Notes under the pieces: model-generated
Seen by the model: the letters and a program-made list of their open reading frames with translations, nothing else
Told to the model about the DNA's origin: nothing
Databases searched by the model: none
Part shown: piece after piece, positions 1 to 52,420 of the stretch
How the letters are laid out: every line of letters begins with the position of its first letter
Position numbering within the stretch: position 1 is the stretch's first letter
From: Siphonodentalium dalli
Taxonomy: Eukaryota; Mollusca; Scaphopoda; Gadilida; Siphonodentaliidae
Assembly: GCA_032622095.1 (NCBI GenBank)
Contig: CP136068.1
Span: 128,655,989-128,719,988 of the forward strand
Reading direction: 5' to 3'
DNA: 64,000 nucleotides
Translations under genes and position numbers: made by a program

Positions 1-350
1 TAGAAGATAGAGAATCATCTTGCACAAAGTATTTATTTTTAAGAATATTAATCCAAATTGACAACAAACACCATTGTTCTTATATATTAATTAACTTCAA
101 TGACTCTTGATGGTAAAATCATTGGCATTAGTTCATCACCGATAGTTGCGTCCCAAATCGAGATATAAATATTTACAATTGAGCATAGTTCAGACAATGT
201 TTTTTATTGAGTTGTATGGTTGATTTCTTTGAGATTTTTGACGATATTAGCAGAATGCTATATTCCCCCAATTGGCATAGCGCCTGTGTACTGTACTAAC
301 TTAACAGTTTCGCGCACCCGAACAAGTCCATAATACGTCTTTAAATATTG
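1..350 (-). repeat. Interspersed repeat family A, copy 1, cut by the window edge
   Basis: This matches, with many differences, 16049-16440 (opposite orientation), 44127-44506 and 56318-56700. Shared landmarks read with the 16-kb copy: GTGAAACTGATAAGTTAGT near one end, ATTAATATATAAGAATGA in the middle, and GTGTTTCACATCACTTTAA at the other. Both ends begin TTAAAG. There is no coding potential, and the class is unknown (probably a non-autonomous DNA element). At 351-600 I see nothing else. Confidence 0.7.
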
Positions 351-639
351 ATTGCTCTCCAATAACGAAATTTTGTGTGTTGAAACCATAGTTATGTAAA
401 CAAAACTGTTACAGCGATTTCTCAACAAACATCGCAAATCATGTAGTAAGTTCAAATATTTTAGTCTGAATATGATTTTCAGAATGTTTTTGACATTTCC
501 CAATGTTTACCGCCAAGTTTTGATTAAAGTTTTGCATTTAATTGGGCTAATTGGCGATTTATCATTAATTCTACTGCAACAGTAGTATTTATTTAACAAT
601 GAATTTGACATGCGAAATTTCATTTATTGGAGCGTTTAA

Positions 640-790
640 TATTAACACTTCCATGACTGGAGCTTTTTCGAAAACCCTGTGCCAATGCATTCACTTATAT
701 ATGCAAGACTCCCATAGGGAGTCTCGCATATATAAGAGAATGTATGGCCTAACAATATTTATCTTGACCTGGATATACAGCCGTTCGAGT
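640..790. repeat. Truncated TTAA-type palindromic MITE
   Basis: It begins TTAACACTTCCATGACTGG at about 642 and contains the family's hairpin (CTTATATATGCAAGACTCCC with its inverted partner, about 688-747). The right half is missing, and it is followed directly by the 799-1420 repeat. Confidence 0.6.
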
Positions 791-798
791 CTTGATCA

Positions 799-1420
799 AA
801 CTAGAGGTGTGACTGTCCCAATGGGATTACGGATACCCCCCTGTTTTTAAAATACTAAGATGTCTCACATGTCAGTAAACATTTAGTTAAAATAATAAAA
901 TAACAGTTCCCATTGCAGGTGTACAACCATAACCCTAATCTTAAACCTATTGACCGAAAAATGTAGGAATAAAAGCTCAGACAAAATTATGCATGTTGCA
1001 AAAAAAGTTTCTAAGTCGAAACAGGGGGGATAACTCCACCAAAAAATGTCGGACAGACGTCATAATCGCAGGTGCACAAGTTCCCATGGTACTAAATATC
1101 TGTGCCACGTTTTAAAAAAATTGACCGAAAAATGTAGGAATAAAAGCTCGGACAAAAGTATACATGTTGCAAAAAATTTCTAAGTCGAAAAAGAGGGGAT
1201 AACTCCAGCAAAAAAAGTCCGACAGACGTCATAATCGCAGGTGAACAGGTTCCCATGGTGGTTGATGTCTGTGCCAAGTTTCACGGAAATTTATCAAAAA
1301 ACGACTGAGAAAAACTCCGGACAAATTTGTGTCCACGGACGGACGATGGACGACGACGACGGACGGACGGACAAGCTGACTCCAGTATACCCCCCCCTAA
1401 CTTCGTTGCGGGGGGTATAA
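799..1420 (+). repeat. Repeat family B (TATACCCCC-ended element with about 125-bp internal repeats), copy 1
   Basis: It starts ACTAGAGGTGTGACTGTCCC and ends in a hairpin, CCCCCTAACTTCGTTGCGGGGG, followed by TATAA. Internal units repeat with the landmarks AAAATGTAGGAATAAAAGC, GGGGGATAACTCCACC and ATAATCGCAGGTGCAC, then a GGACGGACGG tract. Other copies lie at 21597-23070 and 59975-60740. No protein is encoded. Confidence 0.85.
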
Positions 1421-1489
1421 TTATAAGATGAGAGGAATTGAATGATAACACCTTTATAGACTCATTAGTGTATAAGGCACACAAGCATT

Positions 1490-1640
1490 CGGCCTTCTGT
1501 GAAGCCTTTATCTTGTAAGCCAGTGTATTCTCTTATATATGAAGCCTATGGGAGACTCGCATATATAAGATAATGCACTGGCACATGATCCTTAATGCTG
1601 CATGAACCCACATCGAAGACATTGAGTCCCTTTAAAATAA
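1490..1640. repeat. Partial palindromic MITE next to helicase exon 12
   Basis: It holds one hairpin (about 1522-1580, TCTTATATATGAAG with partner GCATATATAAGATAATGC) and the family's right-end text (GCACATGATCCTTAATGCTGC), but one end is missing. It lies within about 40 bp of the exon 12 donor. Confidence 0.6.
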
Positions 1641-1677
1641 GTCGTGTGTAGTAGCCAATCAGAAAGCTAGAACTTAC

Positions 1678-41853
<40,176 letters not shown>

Positions 41854-41874
41854 AACACAACCTACTCACATTTC

Positions 41875-44126
41875 CTGTAAATACAAGTATGATAAATTAT
41901 TCTCAGATAATATAGATTTTATATTAAAGTTATAAATGCCGTACTCTCGGAATCGAAATAATAGTAGGGGGTGGGGGACATGAATTTTTTTGCCTAAAAA
42001 CTGGAACTGGGCTTAACTTCGAGAACCCTCAAATGCCAAATCAACAGGATAAAACAAAGCAGACAGTGAATACTTTACACCTGACTGGAGATGTAAAGGG
42101 TTCCTGCATTGTGCAGTAGGTCAGTGCAAGGACTGCAATCGCATAGTTTCCTGCGTAGGTCCTTTAATTTGCCTTAAGTCCTCGTAGTAATGCAAGAGTA
42201 CATGCTTTATTGACTAAGTAATGCCTAATATTATCAATAAGTGAACATTGTACATGTATATGACATTTCGCTGGGTTTTTTTTTATTTGAATATTGTTTT
42301 TTTCTAGCTTAGGCAATTTTTTCAGATTTTATTTATTTTTGTTTAATTTAGGACTGATAAGTGATCAGTACGGTAGTACTACTAATAACTTAATTAACTG
42401 AATGGTATTTAAAGTTTACACTGTCCATCTACATGGGTGACATTAATCAAGATTGTGTGACAAGCTGTTTTATTTGCGAAAGGGAACTTTCATCTTTGAA
42501 GTTTCATTTCGGCAATATCTGATGTGATAGGATTGTGACTAATTATCAACTGGTGTTAGTACTATATCACCTACTCATAGATGTGTGACATTTTGTAATT
42601 CTAGGACAAGGTACTTAAGCTGAGTGGATACCCTGATAACCCTACAAACACTCTTCAGCGGAATTACAGCATTCAAAAGTGGGTTGTAGGATGGCCCTTT
42701 CAAATCTTCCCGGGTATCATCCCAAACTCCAAACTTGATAACAGGGGAATGGCAATTCCAGGTGCTACTATAAAAACTTTCAGTATGACACTCGCAATTT
42801 TCTCTCATTCTGTTACTTTGGGGGCTCAAGTCTGGTCCTCGAGTTAGGCCAAAGGCATATATACGCATACACTAAGACTAAGAGGGAGGAGCTAGTGTCA
42901 CCATCTGTAAAAGGCAGGGATGTAGTGATGTAGTGGCCTCAGTGCAAATATACATGTAGAAGGTTGACAACTTAATTCTCTGAATGAGAGCTAGGACTAG
43001 ATCTCTTGGTAACAGTTGTTAGACATCTTGATGTATAGATACAGGTCAAATCTGGTCAATGGTGTGATCAAATAAGTTGAGCAATGTCGGCGATGACATT
43101 TGGGAGACAGATGAGCGATTCCAGGAGCTGCTACTAGTAACTTTTGTAATGACTCCCGCACTTTTCTCTCAGAAAAATTTAAAAGGGGGGGGGGGGGGGG
43201 GGGGGGGGGCGCTATGTACTGCTGTATATATGATGCGTGGCATCATCCGGCTAGTGGGGGAGAGCACGAGAGGGGCGTTTTCCTGTGTTCTGGGCCCAAT
43301 TTATGTAGCTTAATATTAGGTCTATATGGAGCGAGTGACACTAAAATTCAGTATAATTACGGTCTACTATGGTGGGTTTGTGATGGAAGATCAAAGCTCA
43401 GCCTACCCCTGAACAATGAACTTATTTTCTGAAAGTCTGTGCAAATGGTAGTGAATTATCTGGGCGACATGATGATTTTAGCATGCCGGACATGCCTATG
43501 GAATGAGGCCCGGAATCACTGGGTCGCCTATGGTTTGGGCCAGTGCATGGGAGAATATTTTTAATTCAGAGTGAATAGTCGCAAAATCCTGGCTTCTATA
43601 TAGTACTAGTATAGAGGTGTATCGGCTGGCAATACACATAATGCATCTATCCAACCACTTAATATCATCCATTTTTCAGTTTTACTCTGGAAACGGGACT
43701 ACCTGTCCCTGAGTCAACCCGCCCTTCTGCTGTTTTCAGGGCGGGTCGTCCCGATAAACACGGGCGGGTTGTCCTGAAATTGTTAATAGTAATTCTGTTC
43801 TCTTATGTTCTTTGATGATATATTATTAAAGGTTTTGACCAATAATACAAGTGTTTATTCATTAATTATGACAATGTGTGGACAGGAGTAAAGAATGACA
43901 CAATGTTTTGACAACTTAATGGCACTTATAAGGTAAGTAATGACTAATTAAAAGGGGTGCTTTCAAAACAAACATTTACTCCCAATCAGCTTCATGCTGC
44001 ACCAGCAAAATAAGTCATCAATACAAGCCAAATGGGTGGTCCGATCATACTCCGATCATGTACTCCTTTTATTAGTATAAACACAGTTTTTCACCAAAAA
44101 CGAGAGGCCGATCATGATCGGCAGAT
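41875..44126. other. Region upstream of the helicase start, no gene recognised
   Basis: It should hold the promoter and 5' UTR of the helicase gene, but I cannot place them. It contains a run of about 25 G at 43187 and short GGGCGGGTTGTC-type repeats at 43720-43770 that recur at 54293-54332. No exonuclease-like coding text on the minus strand. Confidence 0.45.
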
Positions 44127-44506
44127 GTTAAAATGATATGAAACACTCTGGTAGGGTGATCAAATATAAATGGAGAATAATCTTGTTCAAAGTAGTAATT
44201 TTTACAAATATTATATCCAAATTGACAACACACACCTTCATTATTGTATATTAATTAAATGCAGCGACCCTCGATGGCGAAATCTTTTTCGTTAGTTTAT
44301 CGCCGATAGATGCGTCCCGAATCGACTAGTAAATATTTACATTTGAGCGTAGTTCAAACGATGTTTTCTATGGAGTGGTACGGTCGATTTGCTTCAGATT
44401 TTCGGTGATGTTAGTAGAATGGTACATTCCTCCAGTTGGCATAGCGCCTTGATACTAACTTATCAGTTTCACTCACCCGAACAAGTACGTAATATGTCTT
44501 TAACCC
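44127..44506 (-). repeat. Interspersed repeat family A, copy 3
   Basis: Same layout as 16049-16440 in reverse (GATATGAAACACTCTGGTAGG ... ACGTAATATGTCTTTAA). It is followed at about 44640-44700 by half of a palindromic MITE (TTATATAAGAGAATGCACTGG). Confidence 0.72.
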
Positions 44507-45427
44507 ATCCCTTGGCGATAGTAAATTACTATGATCGGAATCACAAATGAGAGTTTTGATGTTGAATTATAGAGTATACTGTTATGTCTATTATAGACCA
44601 TGTACAATGTACATAACACAAATTATTGGAGTTTATGGGTCACTCGCATTTATATAAGAGAATGCACTGGAATAGGATATGTAATGCTGCACCATTAGAT
44701 TCCAATTTAAGTTTACAATGATATTGTATCAAATTCTACAAACAACAGCCATCAAGATAAAGACACGTGTACCTCACTGCTGACCTATTAGTATCAATTA
44801 CTGGTATACAGCAGAGCTGTCAACAAATCACAGGCATTGTTTAAGTTGAAGGCTATTAAACCAATAACATTTATAATGACCTCAGACCATCTGTAGAGTG
44901 ATGTTCTAGTCTACTGTTAATAGCATGTGATGTGTATTGTTGAAATTTTTTTTTAAAGTAGCTACCATAGCTTTCTTTATCTGCACATTTACATAAGAGA
45001 CGTCAGAAAATAATATAGCCTTATCAATAGCTAAGTAGTCCAAAGGCATGGGATGGAATTAGTGAATTGGGTTTAATGTCGCTCCAAACAAATTTACCAG
45101 TACATATCAGTACATGGACCGATTTAAACCAAATTTGGTGTGGTGACTCGCGGTAACCTTGGCGGAGTTATGTTGTTAGTTTTTTTTTATTTTGTTATTA
45201 AACTTTAAAAAAAAAAAAAAAAATATTTTATTTATTTAATATTTATTCTATTTATTTTTTTTAAATCGAGTTAGGAATTCAATATAATTTTTTTTTTTTT
45301 AAGAGTAAATATTTTTTTTTTAAAAGGGCCATAACTCCGTTAAAAATAGTCAGATCAAACCCATATTCGAACTCGATCTGTCTTTTGTGCTGAGAAATTC
45401 ATATACAAAATTTGGTTCCGATCAGAT

Positions 45428-45936
45428 TAGTGTTGAAACGATTATGGTATGGGTATTAGTATGATCTAGGATCTATTCAGTTACTGAGTTGACTTTACCA
45501 GCTTGACATGTCGCGAATTATGTTTTGTATATCATTGAAGCCATTTTGTTGCATCATTACTCTAGAAGTTATCACTGGTCAATTGCGTCCCATTGAACTA
45601 GACAGTGTTCGGTCGGCAGCGACACTTCGTGTCTTTGATGATCAACATAAAAGAAACCGTGCACACCGGTACATGTGCATACATTGGGTTCAGTTCAGGT
45701 CATGGAGTTCACCACTCGTGCATGACTGGCAGTGGCATCGTTAAAGGAACAATGCAATAAGCTCTAAGAAGTTAATATGTATTAACTGTTACAGATTACA
45801 TGATAATATTGCCATGCAATGGCACTGCTGTCATGATAGCACTTAGGTAGTGCTTTTTCTCGACTAGTCGACTAGCATATTTCGGGATCGACTAATTTAA
45901 TAATCGCGTCGATTTCGACTAATCGTTTCAACACTA
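45428..45936. mobile_element. Non-autonomous hAT element
   Basis: The 8-bp duplication GATCAGAT (45420-45427, 45937-45944) and the ends TAGTGTTGAAACGATTA / TAATCGTTTCAACACTA define it, with CGACTAGTCGACTAG-rich subterminal DNA. 509 bp, no transposase. The surrounding 45060-46030 is a GGACGGACGG-type repeat with A/T runs. Confidence 0.92.
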
Positions 45937-46200
45937 GATCAGATAGAAAATATTTCAGTTATTGCACCATGCGTAAAGTATCTACGGACAGACGGACGGA
46001 CGGACCAACGACGAGTGGTCAATCCGGACAACGACACTATGTTTACCATACCAAACTGACACCAGACTGATTAACTAGTATTCCAATCCTCTGTTTGATC
46101 TACATTCTGGTTACATCCATAATGTTAAAGGTACTCAATCCGATCAGAGGGTCCCCATCTCAACAGATTCCAACAACAACAATCCGATCAGAGGGTCCTA

Positions 46201-46413
46201 TATTACTATTTATTTGGCTTTGGGGTTAAAAAATATTTGATTCGAGTCGAGGAACCCATTAAACAAAGCTCATTTTGACTGTGTGCTGGGACAGAAAGAA
46301 TAGAAATAACGAAACTTCAAATATCGATATCTGATCACCCTGAGCGTTGATTGGTAGGTTCCTCGACTCGAATCAATTATTTTTTACCCCCAAAGCCAAA
46401 GAAATAGTAATAT
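46201..46413. mobile_element. TA-flanked MITE with about 55-bp inverted ends
   Basis: TATTACTATTTATTTGGCTT with AAATAATTGATTCGAGTCGAGG-type inner arm; the complement ends at 46413, TA on both sides. 213 bp. Confidence 0.85.
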
Positions 46414-46751
46414 AGTAATAGAAGTCGTGAACACCAATGTTTTGAAGGACTCGTGACTTTTTTTTAAGCAATGGCAGATGCGTATTTGTCGTTACCTAAA
46501 AATGTCTTATTATCACATACATGTACATGTATTTGTTCCAATTAGGGTGACAGCTAAAACATCATTACATGTGATGGAAGATATAACCAATTTTAAATGC
46601 CATGCATATACCATTGGAAGCGAACCAGCATTGTATTTCTATACTAATTCGAAAATATACTATGTATACGGTACATGTATACAATAGTAGTATGGCGTAT
46701 GTGTCTTTATATAATCTCTTTACAATCATCACAACTGCCGTCTGTGCATTA

Positions 46752-48101
46752 GGCCTAAAAAAAAAATACGTTTGTTTCCGCTAACCCGACCGACCCTATT
46801 TTAAACCCCCGACCCTAAACTTTTTATTGCCATTGCAAAAACAAAATAAATTGGACCAAAAAAAACAAACAAAAAATAATAATTTATTTAATTTTTTTTT
46901 TTTTTTAATTTAGGTCCCAATTCATATCATAACAAGATGCAAAACATTTATATATTTCTACATTTTGACTTAAGAAATGTAAGTTTACAAAAAGATTTGA
47001 ATTGGAATCATACTGTAAAGTATGTTTGGCTTTATCTAGCTTTCATCTGTGAAAACTTCAAATAATTTGAGTTCAGGTATGTTATCATTCAGCATTCAGA
47101 CTTCAGTATTTCAATCAATTACAGCACAGCAACATTAACAATTTGATCAAATCAACCTGGTTATCAAGTGGGATCTCAAAATACCAAATGAAAAATTAAC
47201 ATACAGGTAGAGATTAGTCCCATATATAGTCATTACTACCTTAATACATGTACATTGTTTCTGTATTACATGTACACGTAGTATATTATGTACGGTAGGT
47301 GTCTCACTTGAATTTTATAAAATAGCCTATTTATGAATAAGAGTGATAATGGCAAGTCTCATTTCAAGCAGGATAAGCATAATCCATTGAACCAAAAGAT
47401 ATCTGACAATAACTTATAAGCATTTCCAATCCATACATACTAGTATATAAAAAGTTCCAAATTTATGCTTGAGAAACTTGATCAAATTGACCTCTCAGTA
47501 AAATTAAAAATACTGACTCAAAGAGCCTTAGATTAGCTCTGAATGCAATGGATTTTCAAAAAAAATCCAGGGGGAGAACCCCCACCATCATCAGGGGGTC
47601 ACCCTTCCCCAACATTCCTCCGCTCAGGCCTTCAGGTTATGCCTTCGGCATATTATTGCCCAAAAACAGGTGTCCCCAAACAATACCTAGATCCTTCACT
47701 GAATGCGGAGGAGAAGGTGGTGTGAAGCCATCCTTAAGAGATCGGTACAAGACGGTCACTCCAATATGTGAACAGTGCAGTGGTGCTGGACTGACTCCAG
47801 TTGTCACCAGACTATATGGGAAATATTAGGATTATCAAAGACTATATTAGTATATAGACTAGTATATATGTAAATATTAAAACATATGTAGGATTGAATT
47901 GGAGTTTCTAGTTCCTCTGTCATCTGGGTTAACCTGATTGGGGCTAAGAAGTGCATAGTTTGGGTTATTGACAAGTATTATACAGTTATTTTTAAAGATA
48001 CTGAAAAAAAAAGTTAACAAAAAAAAAGAAGTTAAGCCTACCTACCTACCCTAATTTTTTTTAGCTCGTTAGCGGAAACAAAGGTATTATTTTTTTAGGC
48101 C
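46752..48101. mobile_element. Harbinger-like element with TTA target duplication
   Basis: Ends GGCCTAAAAAAAA and TTTTTTTAGGCC, TTA duplicated (46749-46751, 48102-48104), inner GTTTCCGCTAAC / GTTAGCGGAAAC. A plus-strand frame near 47725-47829 ends ICEQCSGAGLTPVVTRLYGKY-stop, which looks like a genuine protein C-terminus (paired Cys), but the rest is lost. 3-bp TTA and GG-ended repeats fit PIF/Harbinger (inference). Confidence 0.75.
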
Positions 48102-49480
48102 TTATAGTCTGAGATTTTGATGGTCTGATGGTCCGATATATTGTCTGAGGGAAACTTCTGTACTATCGAATGGTCGGACTACCGGTACATTGTATTTGAC
48201 TCATGTTTATCATTCATATACTCTTTACATATAGATGGAATTGTCCAAATTTTGTCTCCACTGTTAGAATTGCTCTATTTATTTTTGATAGAAATGTAAA
48301 TATTCAGTGTTGAAACTTTGGGGCGCCTAAAACTTGGCGGCGCTGGGCAAGATATTTTCCGACACTCTGATACAAATGTGGCAAAAATTATTTGCTCTAC
48401 ATAACGAAAAATAGGCCAGGGCGCCCACGTATCGGGATGCTGGATTCGCCCCTTACATGGCTATACATATTACATGGAATACCAAATTGAAATAATTTCA
48501 ACCCACAGTTAAAATATCTACATGTATATGTTTGAGTAATGTAAAACATATTTGTAAACTGCTGTATTTACATGCATGTTAGCAATATTCAGTGCGGAAT
48601 CTTTGGGCGACCCGAGACAAATGGTGCCAGGACACCTCCCAAAAATTCCTTGCTCTGGCAAAAATAGCGGGGGGTCGCCTTGGATCCGCCCTTGCCAGAG
48701 TGGGGGTCATGGGTGAGTTGGCAGGGCCTGCCAAGAGGATGACAGTCACAACCATGCATGGACATCATCTGCGCTTTGAGCCTTTGAAACGTCAATGCAG
48801 AACTCTCTGCAGATTTGGTGGTTTAAACGCCTCAACACTGACGAAGCACCCATGCATCTTCAAAACAACGGCCTTATTCAGCTCCTAACACGACCTGATC
48901 GAATGTGTTTTGCAAATTTTGTCTGAGATTCTTTTGCTTCTGGAATTGTTTTTACTAGTAGAGCATTGATCGTGACATCGATGGTTGATTCGTGATGGCC
49001 ATGAAACTACTGGGGTGGGGATGCAGATGGCGACAGATTCGAAGTTGTAGCTCAGACGATGATCGGCCCACACTGGCCACAGTGACCAACGGAGCTATCT
49101 GCTCCTCTGACTCTTTCAACGATATTTTCAGACAGATTACCAATGGCAATGCCACAACAAATTGGCACAATTGATCAGCAAATCACTGTGTCTTACTCTG
49201 TATTACCTATCGATCTATGTACCTATCTGTATATCTGTAGGATGTCCGTGCAGGGGCCAGCTAGTGCTGGCCTTAGGCGCACGGGGAGGAAGGCGTCTCT
49301 GTTTTTAGAGTTGATCCTGGAGGCTGCGACAGATGGAATTCTCCAGGAACAGTGATCTTGCGGAGTGCCCTTAAGAAATCCTCTGGATCACTGGCGCACA
49401 CAACACGTCAACAGTCATCAAGTTTGTTCCATTCGATGGTCGTTTTAGCGAAAAAGGAGTGTTTGTATTGGTCGCAGCTA
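48102..49480. other. No gene recognised; one duplicated segment
   Basis: About 48300-48460 and 48585-48700 share a layout (ATTCAGTG, GGGCG, GGCAAAAAT, GGATTCGCCC/GGATCCGCCC), an old duplication. Otherwise no exon or element ends are visible. Confidence 0.4.
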
Positions 49481-49880
49481 CTCTTGAGTGCCTAATAAAC
49501 ATACATGTACGATTATTAAAATCGAGGTAAAATTCCCACCTGTACGATCGTTATTTGGTCCTGTACATTTATTAAATTATAACCAAAATAAATAATTCAC
49601 CAATCTTAAATTGTGTTATTCATACTGAATCATAGATAAATGAACTCTGATTGTTGAAAGTGATCAGCACACTGTAGATTCACAGACCCGGCTATCCATC
49701 GAATCTATTTCTGTCACATGGCATCAGTAAACCAGTCAGATGGTGCGTTTTGTTGGGATGTATGGTACTATAATATTTCCAGTCTGTACGTTTATTCCGC
49801 CCTGTACTATTATTCAGTTATGCAACATTTTCCAACCTGTACTATTATTCCACCCTGTACTTTTATTAGGCACTCAAGAG
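49481..49880. mobile_element. TA-flanked MITE, CTCTTGAGTGCC ends
   Basis: CTCTTGAGTGCCTAATAAA and its complement, TA on both sides, 400 bp. The interior repeats CCTGTACTATTATTC. Confidence 0.85.
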
Positions 49881-50936
49881 TAGTACGCCTGAGTTGAAAC
49901 GGCCATTGGTTATTGCAAACCTCCTTTTCGACGATGTTGTAGGTTTTTTCGACGATGTTGTAGGTTAGAAAGTCCGGGAAAGATGTTGCAGTGATTTTCC
50001 TAGCTGCTTTCTTTTTTTGGTGTCAGGAAGTCATCTACATACACGTGTGTGTGGGAGGGGGTGCCCATTATCACAATCATGACAATGTCAGTGATTATTG
50101 CACAGTGACAGTTATATTACTATTATTAGTCCCAGGTGACACTGACAGTCCATCGACGTATATTATATAATAATATATAGATCGATGGACAGTCCTTCAT
50201 AAGTTCATGAATTGCAAATGCAATCACCATCGACACCGACAACATAAATATAAACACTTTAATTAAATATTTACTTTATTCTTTAATAGCCAATGACATT
50301 TGTCTGGTTGTTATTATGTCGATACTTCCTGTTCAAACTTGAGTTGAACATAGTTGCATTGCAATGGAAAGCCACTTTTTCAAAAACATTTCCCGCAATT
50401 CGCCCAAACTCCATGCAAGACTGGTGTGCTCGCGATTATTCTTCCGGCAAGTTCCGGACAGAACTAGAAACCACTGCGTGTCTGTGAAGCTAATATGTCT
50501 TGTTCGCATTAATTTTAGCTTCGTTGTTTGAGCAAATAACATCTAAATTTTAATTATTTTATTCGTACTCTCCGTTGTTATGTTATTTTATGATTTAAGT
50601 TTAAATATTGAATTTCGAAAGATTTTCTGGAGTGACGTTACACGCTTTATGTCAACGGGCACTGACCATTAGAATCACAATCGAGTGCACCGGCCGTTGA
50701 TAGGCAGGAAGTAAACAGTTACATCGTAAACGTATTTTTATTGATTTTCTCTATTTTACGTGGATTATTATGTTAAAAGGCGTTCAGATAAAGGGTTTGT
50801 TATATGAATATCACTATGTTGATTACAAAGACAAAATATTCATTGCCCACGACATACGAGGCATGACCTGATCTTGACAAAATTTGAAGAAAAAAATCAA
50901 AATTTTTCAAATTCATGAAATTGATATCTGAAGCAC

Positions 50937-51101
50937 AGTTACTGGACATAAAGTCCCAAAAATAAGGTTTTAATCGAGTTTATAAATCGGTACCCCAATA
51001 TAAATAGCTATATTGGGGTACCGATTTATAAACTCGATTAAAAGTTAATAAAACCTTATTTTTGGGACTTTATCAAGTTTATGAAATTATGTCCAGTAAC
51101 T
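50937..51101. repeat. Long palindrome
   Basis: The arms AGTTACTGGACATAA, AGTCCCAAAAATAAGG and AATCGAGTTTATAAATCGG, then GGTACCCCAATATA, pair with the complementary series to the right around the centre AATAGC. About 80-bp arms. At 49881-50936 nothing else is recognised. Confidence 0.85.
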
Positions 51102-51312
51102 TGGAGTAAGTTGAGTAAATCACTCAGTCACTGTGGTTGCATGCACACTCTGAGTCTCTCTGTATCTGTACAGACTACAGTGTATCTGTATGTACATGTA
51201 GAATAATAGATATTACAGTGCAGCAACCTTCACATTATAGACGCACTGGTCCAGGAGATACCGTACCACGGCCGAGTATATACTTAACTCCGCGCCCGAT
51301 GGGATAGCATAC

Positions 51313-51700
51313 TGGAGGCCCCCACCCCCCTTTTCGTATGCCGTATTCCATGCCCTAGCTGTTATGAGGTACGCCGTATTCTGGCCCCTCTGTTAGGAGG
51401 TATTCGGTATTCCAAAACTACCGGTATTCGTACGCCGACCTTCGACACCTTCCAAAAAATGATCATAATAATAATATAAATGCGATTTTTGTCACAATAA
51501 ATTCACGGTTTGACATACAGATCGTCGATCATCGTCATTTTAGATCATTTTAGATGTGGACACTGCGGGATGACCGGCGTTCGTATGGCAATAGAAAATT
51601 TATCTGGAAAATTCCATATGGCTGTTAACTGGTATTCCGTATTCCACCCTCTGTGTTGAGTGGTATTCCGTATTCCAGGGGGGTGGGGGTGGGGGCCTCA
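51313..51700. repeat. TIR element with GTATTCCGTATTCCA repeats
   Basis: Ends TGGAGGCCCCCACCCCCC and GGGGTGGGGGTGGGGGCCTCA. The subterminal GGTATTCCGTATTCCA is repeated on both sides. Class unknown. Confidence 0.7.
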
Positions 51701-51829
51701 TAGTGCACCCATGAACAGCTTACCTGGACAAATGTTGTAATGCTAATGGGGGAAGTCACATTATGCATTCAGATCTTTATTCAGTGATCTCGAAGGAGAC
51801 TTTTCAGCCTGACAAACTTGGTACCGATA

Positions 51830-52217
51830 CCCTGCTGGACAAAACAAGTGTCCACTTAACCGCGGTGCGGTTAGCATTGCCACCACGGCTGAAATGCAAC
51901 TACACCGCGGCTCCACCGGCTACAGTTGGAGCGCGACTTGCCATTCGGCCATGGTGTAGTTGCCGCAGTGTGCGTTCATTAAACTGAAAAAAGACGTTAC
52001 AAACCAGAAATCTAACCATGGTGTACATGCCATTCGGCCCCGTTGTAGTTGCCTTTCGGCCATGGTGTACTTCCGTTCGGCTGCAGTGTACTTGCCATTC
52101 GGCCGCCGTGTACTTGCCGTTCGTCCGCGGTGCTCAACTGCAGTTACAAACTCTGATACCGCAGCCAAACGGCAAATACTCCGCGGTGCCAATGGACACT
52201 TGTTTTGTCCAGCGGGG
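51830..52217. mobile_element. TA-flanked MITE family G with CCGCGGTG repeats, copy 1
   Basis: CCCTGCTGGACAAAACAAG at the left, CTTGTTTTGTCCAGCGGGG at the right, TA on each side. The interior is built of short repeats such as GTGTACTTGCCATTCGGCC. A truncated copy lies at 55930-56053. Confidence 0.85.
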
Positions 52218-52420
52218 TATATCTGACTGAATTCTGATTTTGATCAGAATACCCTGACCAGGTTGCAATCCCTGGTCTGCTAGCACGATACCAGTACGCT
52301 ACCTCTCGGCAGTCAGGATGCACTAATTTTAAGTGATTCCATATCGATAATTGTCAAAAAAGTTGCCAGACCCAATCCATAATTTAGGATCTTTACCAAC
52401 AAAAAAACATCAACACACTT

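Noticed and set aside
258-503. 81-codon minus-strand frame
   Set aside because: Lies in repeat family A and is not open in the other three copies.
42575-42868. Minus-strand frame upstream of the helicase start, considered as a missing exonuclease exon
   Set aside because: No D-x-E or other exonuclease motif, and an in-frame stop lies just before the helicase ATG.
47560-47680. Possible coding start in the Harbinger-like element
   Set aside because: Frames switch around CCCCCACC-type low complexity; only the last 35 codons look protein-like.
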